DNA from: Adenanthera pavonina
Lineage: Eukaryota; Streptophyta; Magnoliopsida; Fabales; Fabaceae
DNA: 64,000 nucleotides
Assembly: GCA_026686845.1 (NCBI GenBank)
Contig: JAIVEN010000001.1
Span: 31,488,001-31,552,000 of the forward strand
Direction: 5' to 3'
Under the pieces are notes generated by a model. That model did not search any database. It was not told where the DNA came from and saw nothing but the letters and a program-made list of their open reading frames with translations. Made by a program: the position numbers and the translations under genes. Shown here one piece after another: positions 1 to 12,149 of the stretch; the stretch's first letter is position 1, and every line of letters begins with the position of its first letter.

Positions 1-1248
1 GTTGCATTGAGATTCTAGTTTGTTAATCTTTTTCTTAGCTTGCTTCAATTCTTTAGCAACCTTAACAAACTCATCATGCAGTTCATGAAATGCATCCAGT
101 AATTCAAAATAGGAAGGTTCAGATTCATATACCTCATCTTCTTGATCACTGCTGCATGAGATTTCAGCTTCTTCAAAGGCAAGAGCCATGAGACAGATGT
201 TGGCAATTTTATCTTCATCATCTTCTTCATCTGAGCTATTGTCCCATATTGATGAGATGTAAGCTCTTTTCTTCTTGTCTTTTTCTGCAGCTTTCTTTTC
301 TTTTTCTTGCTTCTTGAGGAATTGTGGACAATCCCATTTGATATGTCCCTGCTTTTTATACTCATAGCAAGTGATAGGCTCTTTTGTTTCCCTCTTGCTA
401 TCTCCAGCTACTCCTTTCTTGAAGATTTTCTTATTTCTCTTTTTGCTGTAGAATCTTCCAAATTTTCTAACCATCATAGCCAAAGTTTCTTCATTGAGTT
501 CATCTCCATTGTCAGATTCTTCTTCTTTTTCCTCAGCAGCTTTTAGAGTAAGACCTTTCTTCTTTCTGTCTTGTCCAGCCTCCTTGAGAGCTTTCATTTT
601 TCCTTCATACTCCTCGAGGCTGCCAAAAAGAGCTGTGACAAAGGCCATTGATTCTTCTCTGGCTTCCTTTATTGCTATTACTTTGGGTTGCCATTCCAGA
701 GGGAGAGCTCTGAGGATCTTTCTTACTTTTTCAATTTGAGTATATTCCTTTTCCAGACTCTTCAGTTGATTCACAATGAGGGTGAATCTCTTCTATAGCT
801 CTTTTACACTTTCTCCTTCAGCCATTCTGAAGCTTTCGTATTCACCTATGCATGTATTCAGTTTTTTTTCACTGACTCCAATTGTTCCTTCATGAGCTAT
901 TTGCAAGGTATCCCACATTTCTTTGACAGTGGAATATTAAGAGACTCTGTAGAATTCGTCTTGATTCAAAGCACTGACTAAACAGTGTTTTGCCTTGAAG
1001 TTCAGCAAGACTCTTCTTCTATCTTCCTCATTCCATTCAGCTTTTGGCTTCTCTCTGTATTTTCCATCATCTTCCAAAGCCATTGGGACAAAATCTCCCT
1101 TCTCAATGACTGACCAGATGTCCAGATCAATTAACTGGAGATAGATTTGCATCCTCATCTTCCAGTACCCATAGTGTTCTCCACTGAAGCCAGGTGGTCT
1201 ATTTGTGTTGTTGCCCTCTGATAGTATGCTTTCTCCAAAGCTAGCCAT
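1..1248 (-). pseudogene. Ty1/copia gag (element A), broken
   Basis: This is the Gag N-terminal part of a copia polyprotein, the particle-forming protein. Reading starts at ATG 1248 with MASFGES, followed by the DUF4219/UBN2-type segment (GEHYGYWKMRMQIYLQ) and runs leftward off the window. It is broken by an in-frame TAA at 937-939, where relatives have Gln (CAA), and by later frame changes. The CCHC zinc knuckle lies at 328-369, but its second Cys is Tyr (CYEY instead of CYxC), so it should not bind zinc normally. The acidic and Lys-rich tail after the knuckle reaches position 1. It is paralogous to the gag of element B at 48411. The pol genes lie outside the window. Confidence 0.85.
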
Positions 1249-1289
1249 TTTAATTTCCGGACTGTGAAATCCTTTGATTGGGAATCCAG

Positions 1290-1301
1290 GCTCTGATACC
1301 A
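1290..1301 (-). other. Primer binding site of copia element A
   Basis: The minus strand reads TGGTATCAGAGC, the usual plant copia PBS complementary to the 3' end of initiator-Met tRNA. It sits six bases inside the LTR edge at 1308 and fixes the element's orientation (minus). Confidence 0.9.
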
Positions 1302-1307
1302 CTTGTT

Positions 1308-2965
1308 TGTTAGGTTGGCTTCCCAAGAGGGGGGTGAATTAGGAAGCTTGAAAATTTTCTGCAAAATGTCAAGAAAGTGAAGAAAGTAAAGTATAGAAGG
1401 TAAAACAAAGTATAAGTAAAGAAACTGTAAAAGTTGCAGTAAATAGAAGAAAACTCATATATTTATCCTGGTTCGGTCTCTCCACTTGACCTATGTCCAG
1501 TCCTCAAGTCACCACTTGAGATTTTCCACTATTATACAAGAATTCAGTGGGCTTCTTGCAAATGCCTCAGTACAAGGATGATGCTCTGTTTCTAGAGCTC
1601 ACTCATTCACTCTATGCACTCTTACAAAGTGCTTCCCAATCCCTTGTGATATCCCCTCACAAGAAAATCCTTCTTCCAGATGAAGATAAAATTAATTACA
1701 AGGATTAAACTCTCTTAAACAGAGTAAATATGAAAGTTGGAGTACAAAATATTGAAGTGAGAGAGTAAGAGACTTTGAGTAGATGATTTGGCAAAGTTTC
1801 AGTATATACAATGTTAAAATCATTTTCCACAACTTCAAATGATGTTATATTTATAGATTTAGGTCTCAAATGTTCGTTAGAGACAAAATCTATCCGTTGG
1901 AGAAGTTATCCAATGGTTACTCTGAAAAACTATCCGTTAACCAACCGCATTTAATGCTTCTGACACTCTGAAATTCAAATTTCAGTTGGTCAACAGACGA
2001 ATTTTACAGAAACTAAAGGTTAACATCTTCGACATTGAATGCCCGAAGTTCGTCTGTCATGAAGTGAAATTCAAATTTTGATATTTTGAAAATGTTTCTA
2101 TGTTGTGACATACGAATTTTCAAGTAGAAAGTTTTTCTGTTAAGTGTGAACAGTATTTTCAATTTGCTACAGTGCCTTCAAAATTTGAATTTTGGAACCC
2201 CAAAATTCGTCTGTCCATAGCTAGTTTATAAGGCACAGTAGTTCATATTATTCAAAATTCAAATTTTCAAAGGGCAAAGTTCGTCTGTCAGAGAGACCTC
2301 TTTTCAGACTAACTTCAAAATTCGAATTTATAAATACTGTCATTCGTATGTCAACATATCATTGCAACAGACTCACAAGCTTAGTTTCTGAAATTTGAAT
2401 TTTCATGTTCAAAGTTCGTCTGTCACTAAGCAATTTTGAAATCCAATCCAAACTTGGTTTCAGATGAACTTTGACATAATTTCAGACGAATTTCTTTAGT
2501 TTTCATAAGTTACATTTTGTCTGAAATTCAAATTTTCAAAACTCAAAGTTCATCTGTTACTGAAAGCTTCTTTCAGACACTTATCAAAATTCAAATTTTC
2601 TCAAGTCAAAATTCATCTGTCAGAGAAGCTTCTCTTCAGACTTATTCAGTTTCAATACAAAATTTGAATTTCCAAAGCCAAAGTTTGAATTTTCACTATG
2701 AGATATTAGTATTAACCTTTGAAACTTCGTTTGTTGGTAGGTGTTTTTCAAATATTCTATGATTTAACATAGAATCAAGGTTTTAAAACATCTTTTCACT
2801 AAATCAAAGTCTTTTACTCAAATAAAACACTACTAATCATCCTACATCTATCTTTGCACAGATTTATCCAGAATTTCTTCACTTGAAACCTTTTGGGCAC
2901 CTTTGATATCTTTATTCCAAGCTCTTGAAGGTTGATTTAGAATCATCAAAACTCTTGATTCAACA
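1308..2965 (-). repeat. 5' LTR of copia element A
   Basis: On the plus strand this begins TGTTAGGTTGGC and ends TTGATTCAACA, so it has TG...CA edges (1658 bp). It aligns with the LTR of element B (46865-48355) through the same start, the same R/U5 text (transcript-leader region near 1470-1700) and the same motif array. From about 1965 to 2745 it is packed with alternating AAATTCGAATTT-like palindromes and GACAGACGAATTT-like segments. The right edge was set by alignment to element B. The partner LTR and the left TSD are outside the window. Confidence 0.75.
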
Positions 2966-5900
2966 ACCTGTTTGTCTAAGAATACCATACAGACTCGATT
3001 AATTGTTTGCATGTTTTGTACTACCCATTTTCTCAATATTTTGATTTAAAGTTGCCATGTTTCTTTAGTTGCATCTATGTCTCTAGTGTAGTTGTATTTG
3101 GGTGTGCTCATCTTTGTTTCCAAGGGATGCCATCTGTATGTGCTTTGTTGGAGTTTAAAATGTTGTTTGTTGAAACCAGTATGATTAAATATAAACGGTG
3201 GGATGAACGGTATAAAGGAGATTTGCCGTGACTAACACGTCTTCTTTTTTTTTTTAAATAGCAGTTATAACATCTTATTTTTATCTATATTTACCCATAT
3301 ATTATTAGCAGGTATAATGTCCAAATAACTCATATTAGAAGCTTGAACCATTAATAGAACCAAAATATTTAAAATAAAATAAAATAATGTGGTATTATTC
3401 ATTTGGTTCTCAAGTTTTTTAGATGAATTTTGAAAAATCATAATTAAATCTAGAAAAATATTATCAAGGTGGTTCAAGTCTTTAAATAAAGCTATAAACA
3501 TGATCTACAAGGGAAAAATATGAAAATTTTCTTTAACTAGACCAATTCATACAATTTATTGCTCAAACTTATAGTGTACAAATGGTCATTTTTATCTTTT
3601 TCATGATTTCAGCCATAACTTTAAAAATTCATATCTAACTCTATACAGAGCCAAATCATTCATTCTCTATGCCATTGTAAAGCTATATGTATCTACTTAC
3701 AGCCATAGTTTTATTATACATTTATTTAACTTGTACAGGGCATGATTTTAACTTAAATCACTAAGGGTCAAAACCCTACTCTTACTAGAATAGTTTTAGG
3801 GAAACATGTATATCTCTTATTGTACAGCTCCAATTGAACTCAAACCAATGGCATATTGAGATCAAAACAGATATTTTCACACATGTAAACCACTAATTTT
3901 TTGGAGCTTAATATGATTTTGTATTACCTTTCAAAGTAAGTAATACTTACAGTGAAATTCACAGCTTTTACTTTACTATCTAGTTTTAACCCTCAATTTC
4001 AAAATTACACTATAAATCGTACATATATCCAAATTAAGTGTTCTTTATCACATTGGAAAGCTTGTTCTCTGTACTTTGAGAGGATATATGAAAATTAACC
4101 TATTTTATATGTTTTAGTCAAACAATGTTGTATTTACTTTTATTGCTACCAAATGAACTTCTAGCAATATAACATGGCAAAATATACTTTATAACAAGCT
4201 TACATGATCATTCCATATTCTAAATCCATGCCAAACATTTCATAATGCTCAAAAGAACTTAATAGAACAAGGGTACAGATCCATATGCTTATGCATAATT
4301 TTTATGCATTATTTCAAAATATGGACTCATAGCTTGAAATCATCATCTATCATCATTCTCTACTTCATTCTCTTTGGCTCCTTGATCTCCTTGCCATTGC
4401 TTGTGTCTATCATTTGGGATACTTGTGGACATGAGATTGGGAGAATCTCAGTAACAAGTTACATTTCATACAATTATGTCAATCATGTCAAATAACTCAC
4501 ATTTGATCACAGTTAATCACATCAATCACATTTAAACAATAAATTGTCATATTGGTCATAAAAATTTTTGCAACATAATGGCTTAGAAAATGGACATCTC
4601 AGGGAATGAAACCCTTCATTTTACAGCCAAAACCAGTCAAATAAATCACAATTACAATATGACAACATAATTTCATCATATAAACACAATGATAGAACAT
4701 AAATCATAAAAATGAAACTTAGCTACCTTGAAGTATTCATTTGGCTCTTTCTCTTGAATCTAATGCTTCCAGTAGCCTCCTTAGGCTTCCTCAAGTCTCT
4801 TAACAGTATTAAACACTTGCTCAATCGACTAGAACAAGTAGCTACTTCATAAAGTCTCATTTAAAACTCTAAAGACTCAATTTCTTTATCTAAAGCCTAA
4901 TCTTTGAGCCAATGCTTGTCTTTAAGGTTTTTTATCATGGGGAACTCATTTTTACCATCAAATCCATGAAAATCCAGCTCCTTCCCACCTTATTGGTCTG
5001 ACCAAAATCTGCTCTTAAGAGGAAGAAATTGGTTTTTCTCAAAAGCTTGCTTTAAAACATACCTACTTTGCTTTTCTTGAAAAATCTCATGCTTTCTTGT
5101 AAATTTATGGATTAAAAACTCCTTCCCTCTTATTATCATGCCTCGGCCAAGATTGAAAAGAAAGTGAAGGAGGAGAAATTTCAAAAAAACTAGCTCAAAC
5201 TACCAAGAAATTATGATAGAAAACTTGAAGATTGCAAACTAGCAAACTTACCATTTTCCTTGGATTTTCTTTCTTTCTTTTCTTCTCTTTTCTCTACCTC
5301 GCGTAGCCTTTCCTTTCCTTTGCTCTTGGCTGCAGTTTTTCTCCCTCTTCCTAAGTGTCTGAACGTGTAAATGTGAGGGAGTTCATATAAGCCACTAATT
5401 AATATTACTTTTTACTAAACACCTTAATTAATTTAATCAAAACTTAGCCCTTAAGTTTACTTAATGATTAAGCATTCCAACTTCAACCCATGAAGTGCCA
5501 TGTGGTGTCCTAAATGACGAATACACTTGTCCAAGATATTACATAATTTTCCCAGTCCAGTATTACCCTGTGTTGGTTACTTCATATTTGAATCGGTAAA
5601 GTTACTTTTTGCAATGTAAATTCACTTTAGTGATACAAGGTTAAAGTGAATTTGTATCTGGTATTACTTTGTTATACTATTTTTAAAAAAAACTCCTTTT
5701 ATGATGTCCAATAGCTTTTCTTTTTTACTTTTTAGCTTTTGTATATCAAAAAATATCTTTATCGGTATAAAGTTACTTTTTAACTTTCGACACTGATTAT
5801 TTCTTCATCCTTAAACATTAACCCTAAGTGTCATAAACCATTGGACTCATCTCATTGAGAGGTTCGATTTGACAATAATTTTTCATATTTACAAAATTAC

Positions 5901-7296
5901 CGTTGACCTGGATAAATTTATAATTTTTAAAACTTTCAAGTCATTAAATATACTTTTTCCCAAAATATTTGACTTCTTGCCCTCCACGTATTTTTATGCT
6001 TAAGGACATAAATGTAATTTCTATAAGTCTTATGGACAAAAATATAATTTTTTTATTTTTTCATCTAATCGGGAAAATTGATTTCTTTACCTTATTTTAC
6101 ATAAAATGAGGTTTATCCTTTTTTGCAAATTTTCTATACATTTTTAGTTATCTAATTTTTTTTGGGATATTATAGCAGTGGGATAAGTATTCTTTAATTG
6201 AGATGACGTAATCATAGCTTATACTTTTAGCACTCTTCTATTAAGACAAGGTAGAAACTGAAGTAACAACATAATAAAAGTTAATAGCTCTTTGAAATTT
6301 GATTATCCTAGTAGTCTATGATATTTTTTTTGGATGGATAGTTATTGTTATTTTTTATTTCTAATTTTGTATTTGTCTTTTTTTTTTATTTTGATGTTGT
6401 TTTGTTTTGTTTTCTTTTTTTTTTTTTTTTGAGCAACGGAAATTGGCATGTAATTAGAGTTGCTTACTTTAATTTATATATATATTTTTTAGTCTTTCCA
6501 TTGTCGATGTAAACTTGTAGGTTTCATTTTTGTTTTGTACATTTTACTGTTTTATTTTTCTTATTGATGAATTTATTTTTTAATTAATATCTAGTTATTG
6601 TCTTTTGTCTATTTCTCTTTTTATTTAATAGTGGTTTGTGGATTATTGGATTATTAATCGTATGTTGGTAGTTATTTGTGAGCACATTAGAGACTTGAGT
6701 GGTCTATTTTTCATTTAAAAAAAGGTTTTGGTGCATTTGATTCTTTTTTTTTACATGTGAGACTTTGATTTTATTGTTGTTATAATGTAATATAATGATT
6801 ATTTTTTGGTGCATTTGATTTTTTTTTATTGTAACTGTTGTCAGTGCCATATAGAAGTTTGAAAATTGGGGATTGAGTATGCTTCCTTGTAATGTCATTT
6901 CAAAAGAAGAAATTGGAAGATGTTTTTTAACTGTATATATTTAGCATATTCATATCTTGTGTGATTATGCATACAATCTTTTATTTGAATCTCTGTCTAT
7001 GGACACATCTTATTTACTTAAATGTTTTATGGATTTTTACTTATCAAAATTGAATGAATGATATAATACGAGAAGTAAATAATATTTGTAATAGAAGAAG
7101 TGTCAAATAAGTAGTGATGGAATTTACTGTGTGACAAAATTTTATTTTATTATATTTTATTATCTGATATATATTTTTTTCAAATTAGAGTAAATGAAGA
7201 AATGTTGACCTTGGAAGTTGTGAAGTGGTAACGTCAGTACATGTTGACTGTTAAGTTGTTATTTCTACTGATTTTCTTTCTTCATCTTTTTTACTA
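2966..7296. other. Gene-poor stretch, probably decayed LTR-element sequence
   Basis: I see no gene here. The stretch is AT-rich with long T runs (6415-6430). The part from about 3240 to 5545 has the look of non-coding LTR-retrotransposon sequence: a pyrimidine-rich block at 5255-5345, and an edge-like GATATTACA ending at 5543 followed by text typical of gypsy LTR neighbourhoods. No matching left edge or target duplication could be established, so this is only an impression. Confidence 0.3.
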
Positions 7297-7389
7297 TTGC
7301 TCTATTTTCTTCTGGGTTTCCACTACTTCTCTTTCTTCTTCTTTTCACTATCGCTCTATTTGCTTCTGGTTTCCGCCTTTTGCCTCAAT

Positions 7390-8385
7390 ATGAATTTACA
7401 GAGTTTAGCTTATCCTATTGTCCAAAGTGAAGATATTCTTATTGAAATCTTTGTCCATCTACCCTTGAAGGTTTTAGGTCATTTTAAATGTGTTTTTAAG
7501 ACAGGTTTGTTGTTGATTACTGATCCAAAATTTTGTCAACTACACACTCATTGTTGGTACGTTCCATTCCCTATTCCATACAGACTTTTGTTGAAGCCAA
7601 CTCTACCACTAAGTCTAGATTTTGAGGCTGTTCCTTTGTTTTATTCTGAGGAAGATTTAGTAGATTTGAGGATTCCTAACTAGAGCTACTTAGATCTTCC
7701 TCATATGGGAGTAATGCAATCTTGCAATGGGCTTTTTTTGCTTTATTCTAGAGTTAATACTTTCACCGAAATTCCAAGAGGTATGGGTAGTTCCGCTTCT
7801 TATCATATTATTAATTATAGGGAGACTGTGTTTGATTATTACATTGTGAATCCAATGACTTCTCAATTTGCACAAGTTACTTTGAGCAGGGAACAATGTA
7901 GAAAAAATGTTTTTGGAATGAATATTGCTTACAATCCATTAAGTTCTCCATATTACAAAGTGATCTGCTTGAGGAAAATAAAAGTTGGTAATGAGAAAAA
8001 TATTGTATTGGATGTCTATTCATCTGAATCATGTGTGTGGACTAAATCTATTATGTCATTTGCTTGTCTTGTTGATATATTTTTTAACTTTTGGGTACAT
8101 TTTAATGGGGTAATTCATTGGTATTGCCGTGGAGCATTGTCATTTTACTTTGATGTTAAGAACTATCATTTGGGTGTATGGTCGATGCCTGTAGAGATTG
8201 AAAATAACATTATTTGCTATTTTGGAGAATGTGCTGAACAATGTCACATGGTGTTAAAGGACCATGAGGAAAGTTTGCATTTGAAGCTTTTCAAATTTAG
8301 GGATGATTATTCAGGGTGGAATCTTATTTGCTGTATTGACTTATTTTCACTTGGAAGTGATTTTCTTGAGCTTCTTTATGACTAG
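7390..8385 (+). pseudogene. F-box protein gene with one in-frame stop
   Basis: F-box proteins are the substrate-binding subunits of SCF ubiquitin ligases. From ATG 7390 (first residues MNLQSLAYPIVQ) the frame encodes 331 codons. An F-box follows at residues 12-55 (EDILIEIFVHLPLKVLGHFK, then a TDPKF motif). The C-terminal half resembles an F-box-associated domain (VLDVYSSESCVW, then FNGVIHWYCRG, then YHLGVWSMP). A single TAG at 7681-7683 (codon 98) interrupts the frame; no frameshift is seen, and the sequence on both sides is in the same frame to the TAG stop at 8383. It could be a young pseudogene, a segregating null allele or a sequencing error. Substrate unknown. Confidence 0.75.
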
Positions 8386-9617
8386 GAAGGTGGAGTGCTT
8401 CCTTTTACTATACTTCATGTCAATAGTCATCCTCTTTGTTCAAGCATCGTCCTTTTTATGAAATATATAATAGTTTAGTCATATTTTGGTGATCATGTTC
8501 TAAAGGTTGTAATGGATTTCAACCCACATTTTCTACCTAGCTAGGCAAGTTGCAATGTTCTATGGCAATGGTGAACCATTTTAGTATTTTGAAACTCTTG
8601 CTCATGTGAAGCCATTTCTTGCGCATTTTTTGTAGAATAGGCTCTTTGATTTTAACTCTTTTTTTTTTGTTGTGTTCAACTGCTTTTTTATTTTTAGTAG
8701 TTGTTATTGTAATTGTATGAGTAGTTGTGATCAAGTTCTTATGATACTTGTTTATTGTGGTAACCTATGTTGTAATGTTTTATATTACCGATTAATATAC
8801 TATAACGATATTGAAATTACTTAAGAAATAAGAAACATTTTTTAAAGAGTTAATAATAGAGAGTACTTTCTTTGGCAGGCAATGGTAGCAAAGCAAAGTT
8901 GCGTGGTTTAAGGTTGAGTAGTGAGAGAGGATACAAAATTTAGAGTATGGAATTCACTTAGCTTCGAATGTAAATCAGAAAATGTTGGGGGCCCATTTTC
9001 ACGGACAACGGATTGATAAGAGTTTTTTAGGGGGGAAATTTGATGTTCTTAATTATAATGGGCACATATTTTTTCTTCATTTTTTTTTAATTTTTTTCTT
9101 TTTTTCTTCTTTTTTTATTTTCCTTTTTAAAGTACACTTTTTTTAAAATAAATATAAATTACTATGTACTGCACTGAATAAACAGAAATCGAAGTTGTAC
9201 TGAGCCAAAAAGCAACTTCTAGTAAAATAGTAAAAAAGTAAAGTTAAAAAAAAAGTGTATGTGTGTATGTCAGTTTAAATGAAATTATTTAATTATCAGT
9301 AACTTTAGCTATAGCTACTGATTTTACTATTTACATCTTTTCTCAGTGAATAAATAGAATTTGAAGTTGCATGCTACATCTTGCAGTGAGAAAAATAAGT
9401 ACGTATTAAATTACTGATTTTTCTATTTGTGTCTTGCTTTTAGTAAACTGACAAGAAAAAATAGACCTAAATTAGCATGTATAAAATTGGAGAAAACAAA
9501 GAATTAAAAAGAAAAGATTATATAAATGAAGAAGTAGTTATTAGTAAGAAATCGTGCTATCAAGAATTTAGACGAGTTTTATAATGATCATTCTTATGTT
9601 AATTGGGGAAATAGATG
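8386..9617. other. Intergenic, AT-rich
   Basis: No coding feature is supported. There are poly-T/poly-A tracts (8660-8680, 9075-9130) and no clear transposon ends. The first few hundred bases may be 3' UTR of the broken F-box gene. Confidence 0.5.

Positions 9618-9708
<91 letters not shown>
9618..9708. repeat. (AAT)n/(ATT)n mirrored microsatellite
   Basis: About 14 units of ATA/AAT run directly into about 16 units of TAT/ATT, with the switch near 9658-9662. The two halves are reverse complements, so the block is a nearly perfect palindrome of about 90 bp that can fold into a hairpin or cruciform. Confidence 0.9.
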
Positions 9709-9709
<1 letters not shown>

Positions 9710-9881
9710 GCAGTTTGATGAATAATTAGTTACAAAAAACCTTCCGTGAAAGAAAGGCATATAATAGATATGATAAAGTCAAGATTGGCAAAAAACAAAA
9801 AATTAAATAAAGAAGATTATATAAAATAAAGAATTGCTTATTTGTAAGGAATCATGGTATGGAAAATTTTGATGATTGTTG

Positions 9882-11501
9882 TTATGCTAATTGGGAATAT
9901 AAATAGCAGGAAGAAAAAGAATAATAGTAATGAATTACAAAAAATGTTACTTGAAAGAGAAACATATAAATAGATATGATAAGGTCGGATACATTATTAA
10001 AAACTTCTTGCAACACAACATTTGCAGTTTTGTTCAATGGCCATTTCTTTGAGTCATGAATAAGAATTTTTAGACCTATAATTTCTTTGACTCTGAAAAT
10101 AGCCACATATAATTGGTCATGTGTAAAAACATTAGTAGGCAAATACAACCCTACTTTTCCCAAGGATTCACTTTGACTTTTATTGATTGTTATTGCAAAA
10201 AAAAAAATAATGATAGGAAATTGTCTTCTATTAAATTTAAATGGCCACAATGTCTCTGATGGATTCATATCCATGCAATGAGTAAAGACTCTTTGTCCTG
10301 GATGAGATCCATTCAACGTAATTCCTTCAATAACATGTTTTGCAAGTTTAGATATTAGAAGTCTTGTTCCATTGTATAATCTAGAAGATTGATCAATATT
10401 TCATATCAACATTAATGTCATACCGACTTTGAGAGATAATTCATGAGGTGGAAGTTCAGAGCACTCAATAGCATTCAGGAATTCTATATCATACAATTCA
10501 CTAAAACAATAATTGCCATTTGATTCTACGATAACTAAATTAGAACTTAAGTAATCAATGTCATCACATGGAAACACTGAACATACATATTTGTTGATCT
10601 TGTTAACTACTTTGATTGTGGAAGCTAAAATTGCTCTATCTATAAAAAATACTGAATCTTTGTAATTCATTTTCAATTCAAGATAAATTGCATCAACAAT
10701 AGAGATAATGAGGTTAGAAAAATCTGATATGAATAGTTCATCTGGAATTTCAATCTCTGCAAGTCCATTGTGAGGCTGGCTCAATTTTTCATTCCCAATG
10801 TCTAAAATCCATTGGGAAAATGTTTTTATCTTTTCACAATTGCCATCTTCACTGCATTGTAATCTCATATTCTTTTTTAGGCTAAATACTTCATAGTTTT
10901 GTAATAAGTAAGAATGATTTACGGACAAATTGACAATTTCAGCTCTTGAGCCCTTAATGACAACAAGTAAGATTTGCTGAAAATCTCCACCCATAACTAC
11001 ATATTTTCCTCCAAAAGTTTTAAGATGGCTATTTGCATCTAATACTTGCATAATATCTTTCAATGTTCGATCAATAGCTTCCATGCAATGATGATGTATC
11101 ATTGGAGCTTCATCCCATATGATTAATTTGCTTCTTCTAATTAACTCTAAAATAGCATAAGTTTGTTTTATGTTGCATGTTGAATCTTCATTTACTACAA
11201 TGAGAATCACAAATAAAGAATGAGCTATTCTACCATAAGGAAGCAATGTCACAGCTATCCCACTCAATGCAACTGTTAAAACAATGTGTCTATTAAATCT
11301 TAAAGTAGATGCTAATGCATTCCATAAAAAGGTCTTGCCAATTCCATTAAAAACATAGATGAAAAATAATTTTGGTAAATTTTTTGTTACAATAGAAATT
11401 TTTACAGTCTCAACTTTCAAAATTTCCCTATTGCAATTTAGTTGTTCTCTAACAACATAATTAACAAAACTATCCATTTCCATATCAACAGGATATGGCA
11501 C
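9882..11501 (-). pseudogene. Helitron PIF1-like helicase region
   Basis: This is the helicase half of RepHel, which unwinds DNA during rolling-circle transposition. It reads in one frame with only one stop, a TGA at 10401-10403. Motifs: Walker A-like GIGKT near 11340 (the usual first Gly of the loop is replaced), Walker B IIWDEAPM, a GGDFQQIL segment, LSLKVGMTLML, FKFNRRQFP, and the C-terminal FAITINKSQSESLGKVGLYL with HDQLYVAIFRV. The family normally has a Gln-Gly pair after INKS and Ser in AISRV; here they are QS and F, further signs of decay. Neighbouring Rep text continues upstream on the same strand. Confidence 0.85.
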
Positions 11502-12149
11502 ATCTATAAAATTACGTAAACTTTTGCCATTCTTTTATAGATATCATTCTATATCTGCTAAAGCCATATTCTCTTTCTCTTCATTGTTGTGTTCTTGAAT
11601 TTCTTTTTAAATAGGGGGAAAAAGGGGAAAAAGAAGTTAGAATAGAATAACTAAAGAGCATTTCACTTTAGTGGGAAAAATAGGTGATGTTAATTGGGCA
11701 TAAAGGGAAAGAGAAAGAGAAAAAAGGGGGGAATAATTTGACATTATATAAGGAAACAAAATTATGAAGAAGTAATTTTAGCTACATCTTGCTAATGAGT
11801 GGAAGGCCTTATGTTATGAAAGCATAAGATCAATGGAAATATAAATGATGTACCTGGTATATCACTATGATTGCGAGGGATGTACAAAAATTCTTCAGAT
11901 AGTAATGTTCGAGTTGCTTCCCACAAAGCATTGGGTCTAGATAATGAGTAAGAAAATAACATCTAACCAAACAATTTTCTTAAAAAATGACCAATACCCC
12001 ATACTGCAGCTTCATGTATTGCATCAATAAATTCATGGTCATCATCTAAAAGACCTAGAGCATAACATGCTTATCTATAAGTAGGGAAAAGTTTTCCATT
12101 GATTGTTCTAATTGCTGCAAATGAAGTAAGACCTTTTACTTTTGTCAAA

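Noticed and set aside
3010..5543. Possible complete minus-oriented gypsy LTR
   Set aside because: A plausible right edge exists (ATTACA at 5543), but no matching TG edge or target duplication was found on the left, so no LTR is claimed.
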